Assembly: GCA_003508835.1 (NCBI GenBank)
Contig: PUFA01000077.1
Coordinates: 3,982,001-4,046,000, forward strand
Reading direction: 5' to 3'
Origin: Eonycteris spelaea
Lineage: Eukaryota; Chordata; Mammalia; Chiroptera; Pteropodidae
Length of the DNA stretch: 64,000 nucleotides
The notes under the pieces were generated by a model, which saw only the letters and a list, made by a program, of their open reading frames with translations, did no database searches and had not been told where the DNA came from. This document shows, one piece after another, positions 41,201 through 53,200 of the stretch (position 1 is the stretch's first letter; each line of letters opens with the position of its first letter). Both the position numbers and the translations under genes were made by a program.

Positions 41201-44200
41201 GCTTGGAGTAACTGTGGTGGGCCGTACAGGGAAAGTTTCAACAGAGGCGCTAAGCTTCTTTAGCTAGAGATGGGAAAGGGAAGTGGCAATGAATAAGGGA
41301 GTTTGGATGGTAGATGGAGTAACAATAGATGAAACCTTAGATTGCTATGTGTTTGAGGAAGCAAATTCTTTTGATATTGTTGGAATGACTTTCAACATTT
41401 ATTTTGTGTCAGATATATTATCAATGTATTGCTGTCCTATTATGCGATATGTAATATGAAATCATTATAATTATAAACGCAAAGTTTCTATCTTTTATTG
41501 AATGACAATTTTCATTTTTAATTGCAGTTCCAGTTACAGATGTTTGATATTGTTTGTTCCACATCGTGGGCCAATAAAGACAAATGCTGTGAACTACCAG
41601 GCCTGGTAAGAAATCTTCATTCATTATTTTGTCTGTTCTTCATTGACATTTTCTAAAGTTATATGTGATTCTCTCTGAAAATGAAAGGCTATTTCACAAA
41701 ACTCATATCAGAGATAATTAATTGTGACATGAAAATGAAAAAGAAGTTAAGGAAGCGTGTCTGAATCAGCAGGATGCCCTGGCATGTCTGGTGGGAACTG
41801 TACACACAGCTCCACAGAGTGCCATTTACACACAGTCCACACGTGCCCACATTTCCTGGTTCATGAAACCTTTGGAGTAATTTTTCATGGCATCCATAAG
41901 CCAAAAAAACACCTAACAATTCCATTTCTGAAATAACGAGCTCCATACATCTTACTATGTGTTTATGTCTTAACAACTCAGTAGCTGTGTGAAAAAAGAA
42001 TACACATAAATTGAAAGAAAAAAAATGGTATGTTTATTTTATTCTTAAATAACCACAATTACTTACTAATGGGATGCGTTTGCCTATTGGGAGTGTACAA
42101 TTTCTTATATCTTGGAATCTGATTGGACATCTCCACCCTCACTTTTTCCACATTGATTTTTTTCATGGTCTTTGCTTTCCATTGTAGCAACTGCTGAAGA
42201 AATAGATTTGCAAATACGTGCCATCAATGTAAAGAGTATTTCAAAATCTAACGTTGAAACTGAACTACCTTGAGCTAGTTGTTCATATGAAGTTCAGTGG
42301 GTGCCAAATATTGCTGTTTCTGTTGAGTTTTTAAAACATCCACACTGTCTTGTGAGTTTGTTATTGTGTCCCAGGCATCCTGGAACGTGGTTCTAGAATT
42401 GTAGTCATGATTTATATAACCTACGTGATGTTACTAGGAACCAAACTTTTTCTCATTAGTAATACCAAGTGTAATTCATGGGCATATACCTGTATATCTA
42501 AAAACAGATCCATATCTTAGGATCCTTCAGAAGGAATGAATGATGCCTGTCGTGGTTGGATAGCAATCATGTCATAATAATTAAACATGTAACTTGGGTT
42601 TGGAGAAGCCATCACAAAGTTTAAGAGATTTGCCTTTTTAAGACCTTACAACAGATCACATCATCTATTGCAGGCAGGAAGTTTATGGTGACTATGCTTG
42701 AGAAGGAAATAACTTATTCTTTCAGAATAAGTTCTGAAGTAGACTAGGGCAGGAAGTTCAGTCAGGACGCTGTGATGTCATGCTTAAGTGCAGGTAGATT
42801 GGAAACTGAAAGGGGAAATGCTCAGAATCCTATGATGTATCAAGCAAAACATGATCACCATTTCTCCTAGGAAAGAGCCAAACCTTCTCAGAGCTTCTCT
42901 TTCCATTTTTATCACTAGATATGTATAAATTCTGTGGCAGGAAGACATGGATGGAGATGCAGTCAACCGCCATGGCAAAACCATTACTGAGTTTCTGGTT
43001 ACAGGAGACCTGTTGGCCTTTTTCTGGGGATCTTTCAGGATATTTATGTTTACATTTCACTCTAGCTGGCCAAATGCCAGGCCATGTGTGTTAGCAGGAG
43101 GTTTTCCTGTAATGAGCTGAAAGCTTTGACTATTGTCCAACATCTAGAGAAAAGTATATACAGTATATACAAGCCTTTGCTCAACATTTTTAAATTTCTG
43201 TTGTAAATAATTCAGAGACTGAGATTCTTTTCAACTTGATCATGTAATTATCGCTTATCAGCTTTACTTAGCTCTAACTTTACTTTTCCCCAAAGTCTTA
43301 AATAGTGAAGCTCATTTTCTCTCTCTCCAAAGGGACTAATGAACCCCCTGAACTTGTATAGTTTCTTATCCCAGGGCAGACTTTTCTTTAGCTGCTGCTT
43401 CAAATGGGATATTCACAAACTGTTTAATAGCTGTTAGCAGGTTCTCTGTCTTTCTCTCCACTCCAGAAACTCTTTCAGATACATTCCTCCTGACGTTCAT
43501 AATCTATCTCATAATGTCACATGGCAACAAAATTCTCCAAGACAAGAAAAGTGACCTTCTATTTCAAAGTTTTAGGTTGATGCTGTAATTTTTTTTAATT
43601 TTCAGTCACAGAATGTGAACAGTAGTTAAAATTGTTACAGAGAATTGATGATGTGTTTAATCACTTTTTAAATTTTGTTTTGCTTATTGGTTTTAGTATT
43701 GATGTAGTGTTTTTGGTTGACTATTTCAACAAGTTTTTTTTTTATCTTTTGAAATGGAAAAAAATATTGTAATACAAAGAAAGTTTACAAGACCTTTAGT
43801 TCATAGAATACTACTACAACTGAATTAAATAGTAACTAGGATTTTTTTTTTTTTTTTGCACCCACTTCTGCCTTTCTTTCTTTCCTGGATTCCCAAGCTG
43901 GTTTTATCAACATCCTTTGATAATGATGATTATTAATGACTGACTAGACACCCATTTATTTTTCTTTAAAGAAAAGATTTTGTGATCAGGAGAGAATATT
44001 CTCTGCCTTTCTAGACTAATACTCACTTGAAAAATTTCTTTTAAGTGTCTTAAATCAGTGTTTTCTTTGAAGCCATAAAACCATTTTATAGACCATCTAA
44101 TTAACAATTATGCTACTTTTTTTTTCTTCTCAGAGGGATGATGAGACCTGCCCAGAGCTTCCACATTCCTGCTCCTGTTCTGAAGCCAGCAATGGGGCTC

Positions 44201-47200
44201 TGGGACCCGCAGGCCCACCAGTAAGTCTTGTCTAGTTCCAGCTTGAATGTTCTTTAATAATATTTATAGCTATCATTTGTCGTGTGTCTAATATATGCTT
44301 GCCACTGCACTAAACACTTACTTAATCCCATGAGCAAACTGGTGCAGAGATGTTAAGAAACTTGCCTAAAGAACACAGCTTGGAGGAGCTGCTCTTCAAA
44401 TTTAGGTCTCCGTGACTCCTAGAGATGATGCTCTCTCTGAACCACTGTGCCAGACTCTTTCTCTGTTCCAAATCTTCCCTTTAAACTCCTGTGCCTTATT
44501 TTTCATGTGAGTGTTTCAGTTATTGACCCTCCGCTTGTACCTGTAAGATCTGCATGCCTTCCTTTTGCCCATTTTGTATCAAAGTGTATATGTGAAGGAA
44601 GGATTTTGAATTTACCAGGAAAAGTAGCCCATCATAACATGAAATTCTCTGCTATTGACTGGCACTTCCTACAGAAAAGGGAAGAAAGAGGTGGGGGAGA
44701 GGGAGAGGGAAAAGAAGAAAGGAGGAGGAGGAGGTAAAAAGAGCAGAAGAGAGGGAGGAGAGAAAGTAAACATTTTTGTGAAATATAAAATGTGTGTAAA
44801 TGCAATGTCTGGGTCTTTGAATTTACCATGATAAATCTTTTGTAATACATGTAAATGTTCATTTTATGTCTAACCTGCTAAACGAATCATCAGTGTTTCT
44901 TTAAGATAATATGGTATAGCTGGTCTATGGTTAGGAAATGGCAAATGCATCAAGGCAGAAAGACAAAGAAAATAGGGAGAAGATGCTCCATCCAGCAAAT
45001 ACAGAAACCCAGACCTTGCAGGAAGAATATTCTGATGCCTGAGCGGTCCTGCATGCTGGCTTGCCAGAGGCAGCCAGTCCCAGTCAGCATGTGTGTAGTA
45101 TACAGTCCACGTTGACAGCTGGCTTGAGGCGTGAAAGTTCACTCCAAGTTGGCACCATCAACATAATTTTCCTTCCTTTTGTGTATTATATTTCCTGATC
45201 TGAACAAAAAGGAAGAGAACCTGCTGAATGCATCTGAAACATATCCCAGCAGTATCTCCTTTATCTTTGGCACATAAATCATTCTTTCAAAATATAGACG
45301 TAGAACCCAAATACTTTTTTTTTTTTTTTTAAAACAAAAGACTCTTTATTTCAAAGAAGCAAATGTGGGATGGTGGTAAAAGCATTGAATTTAAATCAGA
45401 AAATTAGGCCTGTCATGGAACCAATGCGAACCATTTCCTCATGTATAAAATGGCACCCACCTCTTTAATAGATCTTGTAAGGAATACACAAGTTAATATG
45501 TATATAACATATGAAACTGTGCATTATGAAACTGTAACCAAATGTAAAGAGTTGTTTTTAGCTTAACCTGGGAATTGAAAAGAATTATTTTCATTCTGCT
45601 TTTTTTCACCAAAAGTATGCCTTTGAATTTTATCAAGGCTTTATGCACATTGTTTAGTTTATTCACTGTACATGCTATAGGATATTCCATTATATAAACT
45701 ACAGTTTATTAACTCATTACTGTGGAGTATTTCCCTACTATAATATTATTATAGCAAACATCCTTTGAATGTGTCTTTGCAAGCATGAGTGAGTACTCTT
45801 ACAATAATACTTAGATTTGTTGGAGGACAAAAGAAACTTCATGAAGTTTCTTCAACTTCATGAAGAAACCCCAAAGTGTTCCTTAGGGTGTCTGTCCCTC
45901 TGTCCTCTCCCACAAGCTCTCTGTGAGGTCTGGTCTCCATGCAACTCACCAGCAGGCTCTGATGTTGCCAGGCTGGATCATATTATCTGGTGACTTTAAA
46001 ACCCTGTGTCATTGTTATTTTAAATGAAACTTTTCCTTCCTGCTAGGGAGATGGAGTGGCTTTTCATTTGTCTCTGAGCCATTTGGATTTTTTCCTGTAT
46101 AAATACCTGTTTATAAACTTTACTGGGTTTTTATTGTGCAGGTTTTTTCTCATTGATTTGTATGTGGTTTATGTATTTTGGACACAACCTTTCTCAATGA
46201 GTTGGTTCACAAATATCTTTTCCTGATCTGTGGATTGCTTGTTGTTTATAGGAATTTATATTGTCTAGACATTTTAATTCAAATGTAGTTAAATATTTTT
46301 GTGAGCTATTGTCTTTTAAATTTTTTAAGTCCTTTGTTTATCCATAATTTCTTTTGGAACGTCTTTTTAAATTTTGAATTGTATGAGCTATTTTTGTGTT
46401 TTTCTCACTGAACATATTAATTTTATTGCACTTTATCATGGAAGATAGTCTGCTTCCTACCAAGTCTTTGACATTTGTTGATTCTTTGACATTTGCTTTA
46501 TGACCTTTCTCAGGTTTTACAAATTTTCCATGTAGGCTTTAGAAGAATATGTGTTCTCTAATTGTGGAGTTCAGAATTTTAAATATAAATATCAGTCAAT
46601 CAAATTGTATATTGTGTTAGGATCATCTTTATCTTCATTAATTCTTTATCTTTTAGTTACTGAGCTAGATATTTACAATTTTCTATTCCAATTGTCAATT
46701 TGTTAAATTCTGTTTCTAATTTCCATTATGTAGAGATTGTGTTGTAATATGCAAAAAAGATTAGAACAATTATCTTCCTAGGACGTGCTGTGTCTCCATT
46801 TCTCTTTTGGATTATATTCCTCTTATGTATTTTCTTTATCCTTTTAATTTTAGCCTTTCTATGTCTTTATATTTCAGATGTGTCTCCAAAGACCATATGT
46901 GTGGATATTTACAAATCCGGTTTTATAGTCTTTCTTTTTAGAGTTTAGGCCATCCTGTTGTTTGTGATAATTAACATATATCTGGTTTTATATTTCTATA
47001 TCTATCAAGTTAATTTTTGCCTTCTATTTGTCCCATATTATTTATATATGTATAATATATACATGGCTTTCTTGGTTGTTTAAGATTTCATTTATTTGAA
47101 TTTTTTGGCTTTTTGCTCTTATTCTCATTCTTTTCTCCTCCACTAATTTTGAAATTATAATCTCTATACCTGTTCTTTTAATAGTTAATCTAAAAGTTTT

Positions 47201-50200
47201 AACAGATGTATTTAGCTTGATGAAGTGAAAATAATCAAGACTTCTACCCTTCTTTCAATCAATATGGTATTCTTGGAATTCTTTTTTCTTGGATTGTTTT
47301 TAGTAATTTATTTGCTGTTGTAATCCAGTATTTAAGTACTTTTTTTTCATCATCACAAATTAGACATTTTATTTTTACTTCTTTTTATAAATTACTATGT
47401 TAAGACTTGCCTACATATTTGCTCATTCTTTGCTCACAATGTCTTCTGATATCACTTTTATTTTTCCTAAAGTTCACCTTTTGGATGTTCCTTTAATGGG
47501 AAACTACTGGTGTAAATTTTCTGTTTTTGTTCATCTGAAAATACTTTTATTTCCCATGGTATCAAAAGATGGTTTTGATAGTTGTTACAGAGATTGCTAA
47601 TCGTTGCCACTGCTTCTTTTTAAGAGTAGAATCCTCTGAGTTTTAGCCAAATACATGGCCATTCATTCAACAAGGGCTTGATTTCTTAGCACCCCAGCAT
47701 GTAGGTATGACCTTATGATTAAGTTCTGGCCAATGAGAGAGAAGGTATACACAGTCACCCTGGATGTTGTTCTTAAATGAAAGCCAAACGCCCTCCTGAA
47801 CCATTCTCACTCTTCTCAAGACTGGAATGGGAACACGTGGTAGTGAGTTAGTTCAACTTTGATAAGCATGTTCTAGGCATAGCATAGTACAAGATGGACA
47901 CACCAAGTTTCACACCGCCTGACGGGTAATGCTACTCTTCCACTGTGGGCCAGTTACTAACTTAGATTTTAATATACAAAAATAATAAACCTCCTAAATT
48001 GCTTAAAATTTTTAGTATTGAACCCAATTAAAGCACCCAGACGGCTTTCCAAACTAATAAACTAGGAATATAATTCTAGATTAACAATTATGTTCTCTGA
48101 GTACTTTTTTTTAAAAAAATTATTATTTATGCCTACAGCACCTGGTCTTCCTAGGTGGTCTCCCATCCAAGTACTAACCAGGCCTTGCTTAGCTTCCGAG
48201 ATCAGACAGGATCGGATTTGTTCAGGGTGACATGTCCGTAGACCATGGCTAGCTCCTCTGGCGTGCGAACCCAGAAAGCAGACGTGCTAACTGCTACACT
48301 ATGGAACCACAACCTCTGAGTACTTTGTAGATGCTATCACACTGTTTTACAGTTTCCGTTGTTGTGATTGCATGTCACCTGTCAATCAAATTAATTTGTC
48401 ATTCTGTGATAAATCTTTTTTCTCTGGTTGCTTTCAAGAACCCTTTGTCTATAGTGACCTAAGGATTTTTAACTTTGGCGTTTTTTGAGAATCTCTTTAA
48501 GTATTGCCTTTCTCTATCATCTCTATTATGGTTTTCTGAAACCCAACCAGAGGTACTTAATAACTTCTAATTTTGCTTTCATATCTTTTAACTTCTTTTA
48601 TTTATTTTCTGTTTGCATCTCCAGGCTCCATTCTGTGTAATTTCTTCAAATTTATCACCTACTGTACTCTATTTTTAGCTATGTTTAATATACCATTGAG
48701 CCTATCCATTGTGTTTATGATTTTGATTATTATGTTTAGCATATCTGGAAGTTATATTTAGTTTCTTTTCAAAACTTTTGGTCATTTGTATAGTCTCTTC
48801 TTGTAACACTTTAAAAACTATTTTTTCTTTAAATGTATTAAATATAGTTTACATTCTTTATCTGATAATTTGATAATTTCTGTATCTGCAATGTATGTGA
48901 TTCTGATTCTGCTATTTTACTCATGCTATCTTGTTTCCATGTGCATTGTGTAATTTTTTTGGTGTATATTTGAGTTCATATTATTTGAAACTTTATCTCT
49001 GGCAATATTTTGAGCCTGTGTTTCAACTGTATTCCTCCAGAGAATATTTGTGCCTGCTTCTGCTAAGCTCCTGAATCTACAACCAACTGAAAACCACCTT
49101 AAAAGATTGACTTAGGAGTTTTGCTTGATCTTCACAAGCAGTATGAATTCTAGTCCTTAGGCTGTATGAGAATGAACTTCTGGGTAATATTCCTGAGGGG
49201 GATATTTCCAACTCTTCCAAGCGCTGAAGTGGAAACTGCGTTTTGGCCTTCCACCATTTTTTTTCCCTAGCTCATTCAGAATGAGCCATTTTTTTCTCTA
49301 GCTCATTCAGAATGCAGCCTTTCGAGTTTCCCAACTTTAATGAATGTTTCCTATTCTACCCTTCCCCCACCTATCATAGGCCCAAGTTCCTGTTTCGTTG
49401 CCTTGGGTGGGCTATAAAATACAAGATTCGCAGCAAACGCAACCATCTTTCGCAGAGCCCCCGGGGTACTCTTATTGCACATGCCTGCTGCTCTGGTTTT
49501 TTGTTTCTTCTTCATTCCTGGTACCTAAGGATTCAGTTCTTAATTATGATAATGTTTATTTTAAACGGCATTAATAGCTTTTTTAGCTGGAGGGTTTTCA
49601 AGTTTTTTTTTTTTCATTTGCGATACTGCTGGAACAAGTTATAAAATATTTACATATGACCTAAGAGTCCAGCTTTTGAAAAGAGAAGAAAGCAGCAGAG
49701 AAATGAAAGAGAAGGGTTGAGCTCTGACTTGTTAAGAACATGCGAAATGAAGAAAAACTATTGAGAATTTTAAATATTTGAAGTATAATAAGTTATTTAA
49801 GAAATAGTATCCTAAACAATGTGTAATAAATCCTGTCTGATGATTAACATAGTCATGATTATCTTCTCATTCAAGAATTTACACAGTGGTGTTATGTGCC
49901 AAAGAAACCGTAAAACAGCTGTAGGGGGACATGAGCGAAGGAACCTGTTATCTCTTTCCCTAAACTTAACTCTTTCTTATTAAAGGGATGGAATTTTTAC
50001 AGTCACAAAAATTTGTTCAATTTTTGTCATGTCATTAGTGATTGAGGGTTAGGGATAAGATGGAAAATAAGTTAGAAATGTAAAATGGTCCTTGGCTCTT
50101 AGACATGGTGCCTCTGGCATGAATATCTGTGAGTCACAATCATTTAAGATGTGCAAACAAAATTAAAGACTTGTGCCAGATGGGGTATGTTACTTGGGAT

Positions 50201-53200
50201 GCATCGAGCTTGCTTCAGGAAACAGAAAATTTGACTAACACGGTGATGTAACCCATTAGGACATTTGGACATTCATTATTTACCCAACAAAAGATTTACA
50301 GATGGATAGTCCGGAGGGAAATGAGGCTGCTCAGCAACTTCCTCAAGGACCTAGATTGTCCTGGCTTCCCAGTTTGCTTTTCTTTAGCTTGTTGCTTATT
50401 AATCACATTGGCTCAAACTGGCTAACATGCCCATTCCCAGTTGCAGAGAAGAGTGGGAAAGCAATGTTGTTTAAACAGCAAAAAGCTGTGGGAAAACCTC
50501 CTATATTTCCAATGGTGGAAGAATGGGTACTCAAACTATTATATATCCATGGTTTCGACAACTATGCGACTCATTAAGAATAAGTTAGATCCATATGCTA
50601 TGTCATGGAAAAAACTCAGGAATATATAAAGAGTGATGTCACATATGCAATCTACATTCATCAAATAATACCACAATATACTGTAGGGAATATTTTCTAT
50701 AGATACATATATGCACATGAATAAAATGCAATTTTATAATTATATTTTGAAAGTCTGGAAGGTAAGCAACCAACTGATATCAGAAAGGGGAGTGAATTAA
50801 CATGATTAAAAAACAAGCTGGAAGAAACCTTAAAGATTATTTGATCCTGTCTTTTCCCAAATGAATTTCAGTAGTCATGAACATAATGGGAAAAAGCACA
50901 CAGTGGGAAAGCTGTTGCATTTTTAATGAGCATTTAATCCTCTGCTCAAGTGAAAATGATTTTCTCATCCTAATGCCCATGCAACCATTCTAATACTGAT
51001 TTCTCTTTTTTACAAAGAGTAAACCTGTGACTCAAAAACAAAAGGAACAAAAATCTAGCCAAAATTAATAACATTATATATCTCATATATACTTAAGATT
51101 CCCTTCTACTCTTAGCAAGTAATACATTTTTCCGTCAACCGTAGTGCTATAATATTTGCTTTTAAAATTGATTTACTTAAGTAAAATAGTCGATTAAAAA
51201 TATTTAAAGGTATATATGCTTCTACACAAACTTACAAGGAATATATGTTTGCGAAGAATACTTACACATATATTTATTATGTGTTTACCTATGTCGGTAT
51301 AAAGAAAAATAATAGTGCTTCAGGTGGTGCATAAATATAGCAAGAATCTTGAGGGGAAATGCAAATAACTGAAATTACAGAAAGGTTAATCTAATTAGCT
51401 TTTTGTGGTATAAATAAAGATAATTAAATTGTTCCTATTTTCATATGCTTTTTACAATTTAATTAAATAATTTAATCTCAGTGTTGTGATGTAAGACATC
51501 TGCTTTTAGAGTAGCGGTATATATTATTCGCATCCATTAGTAGCTATAGTCTTACATCACTAAATTTAAAAATCCTATAATTTAAAAAAATTTTTAAAGG
51601 ATTTGGCATAGAAAGTTTGTTCAAACTATGAAATCATTAGCAGGGAAAGCTGACTCTAGGTGGCAAGTTTCCAGTTAAGGATCAAGATGAACATACTTCA
51701 TTACACAATGTGTTGGCCGTTACACAAAATAAGAATTACATAATCCATATTAGTAAAGACAATGGGTGAAATTCACTGCTTTAAGATGTGTCTTTGTGCT
51801 AATACTTAACATCTGTTTGCCAGGGTGGTCCGGGACTCAGAGGACCAAAGGGCCAACAAGGTGAACAGGGTCCAAAGGTAACGTTGTCTCTCTTTCTCTT
51901 TGCTTCTCTCATTCTCTCTTTCTCTGCCCCCTCCATAACTAGACTATATAATTTTGGAGTTGAGTACTGTTTGCCTTTTGCAATCTGAATGCCCTTACAT
52001 TTTGATGAAATTTGTGTCTAAGTCTTTCCCCTTATTCTGAAAGACTTGTGTTTTATTCTGAAAAAGAATTTTAATAACTTAGCAAAAAGAAAGGTTTCTG
52101 GGTCAAGAGTAGAGTGCCATTGTTCTGAGTGGTTTAGTCTCCAAGGTCATTCTCTCTCTTGTACATTCTTTTCTTCCTTTATCTAAAAAAACAACATATT
52201 TTGGGGGAACACTGAATTCCGGGTAATTTCTCAGGTTGTAGATCCTCCCTTCTTCCCACTGTGTATAATAAAATACACAGCTCTATTTCCCATGCTCACT
52301 GTCCAGGGCCACCAGGTGTGGTGGTTCAGGTTGTACAAAGTCACCAACCAAGAAGACCAAGCTGCGCCAAGTCACGTCAAGGCATATATTTTCCTACTTT
52401 GCACCAGGCACCTAAGGGCTGGCAAAAGCCCAGCCACTAACTGAGTTCGGCTTCACTGTCTTCTCTCTGGCTTTCGCAAATCTTCTTACTGGTCTCCTGG
52501 CTCCAGTGGCCTGATTTTTTTTTTTTTTGATTGATTCTTAACATCTGCCCCATCATTCCTTTAAAGTAGGGCTACCCGTTCGTGGCCTGTTAGGACTGGG
52601 CCGCACAGCAGGAGGTGAGTGATGGCTGGCGAACAAGTGAAGCTTCATCTGTCTTTGCAGCTGCTCCCCAGCACTAGTAGCATCACCGCCTCAGCTCCAC
52701 CTCAGATCATCAATAGATTCTCACAGGAGCACTGGGTCCATGGTGCCAGGAAGGTTGGGGACTGCAGCTTTACAGTTATACTGGGTCATATCATACTCTT
52801 AAAAAATGCAAATATGCGTTTGCCTTAAGAATACAGTGTACTTCCTGGCTTGGGATTCACAGCCCTTCACATTTGACTCCCTACCTCATTTCACTGTGTT
52901 CCCCCACACGATCTCTCTATCCATCTTGCATGACTTACTGCCTCAGTGTAGTCAGTTATTTAAACTTATAGAGTATTATCCTTGGAGAAGAACATTGTGA
53001 AGTTTTTACTATAAAAATTGGAAACAAGTGAAGCAAGATAGAAGAGAATGTGGGGGAAAATGAAATAAATGAAAGAAGGCTGAAGATAATCAGGTATTAG
53101 TTAACTCAAGACTCGAACAGAAGATATCTCATTTTTTTGTTTTTTTTGTTTTTTGATTTTCTGAGATTGTGGCACAGACTTGGTGTATCTTACCTGGCTT

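Larger units (their letters stand above)
29237..41527 (+). other. Intron 14 (largest intron in the window)
   Basis: This 12.3-kb intron is dominated by an antisense L1 at 30003-35345. MIR and L2 remnants lie near 36420, 38110, 40080, 40370, 40850 and 40990, with an unidentified block at 36715-37170. Poly(T) runs occur near 39090 and 39327. I see nothing assignable in 35350-36400, 37200-38100 or 38280-40070. Confidence 0.9.
48108..48313 (-). mobile_element. Hybrid tRNA-Val/5S rRNA SINE, antisense (MEG-TR-like)
   Basis: On the minus strand the element starts with GGTTCCATAGTGTAGCAGTT (tRNA-Val-like D arm with A box; 48308 downwards). It keeps GTCTGCTTT, lacks about 14 bases of the anticodon 3' side, then has CTGGGTTCGCACGCCAG (T arm with B box) and an acceptor remnant to 48250. 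A 6-base linker leads into a 113-bp 5S rRNA-derived part (48243 down to 48131), starting GTCTACGGACATGTCACCCT and keeping the internal control region TTAGTACTTGGATGGGAGAC. The tail is A/T-rich (48108-48130). A perfect 13-bp duplication flanks it. From memory, such hybrid SINEs are described in fruit bats under the name MEG-TR; family membership is inferred, not searched. Confidence 0.9.
45600..49070 (-). mobile_element. Old L1M-type element, antisense, fragmented
   Basis: Between 45990 and 46300, 'tttatgtattttggacacaa' and 'tcctgatctgtggattgctt' match antisense L1 ORF2/3' sequence. Near 46530, 'gaagaatatgtgttctctaa' parallels the block at 32930 of the younger L1. Similarity decays towards 49070; parts may be HAL1-like. 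A SINE is inserted at 48108-48313. Confidence 0.65.
44221..51823 (+). other. Intron 16
   Basis: This 7.6-kb intron holds MIRs, a purine tract, a palindromic heat-shock-element-like site, an old antisense L1 with a hybrid SINE nested in it, and a CR1/L3-like piece. Nothing assignable in 44770-45310, 49320-50800 or 50890-51820. Confidence 0.9.

Noticed and set aside
48131..48243. A functional 5S rRNA gene
   Set aside because: It has several substitutions and deletions, is fused to a tRNA-like head, carries an A/T tail and is flanked by target-site duplications, so it is retroposon-derived.
48250..48308. A functional tRNA-Val gene
   Set aside because: The anticodon 3' arm and variable loop are missing, so no cloverleaf is possible.
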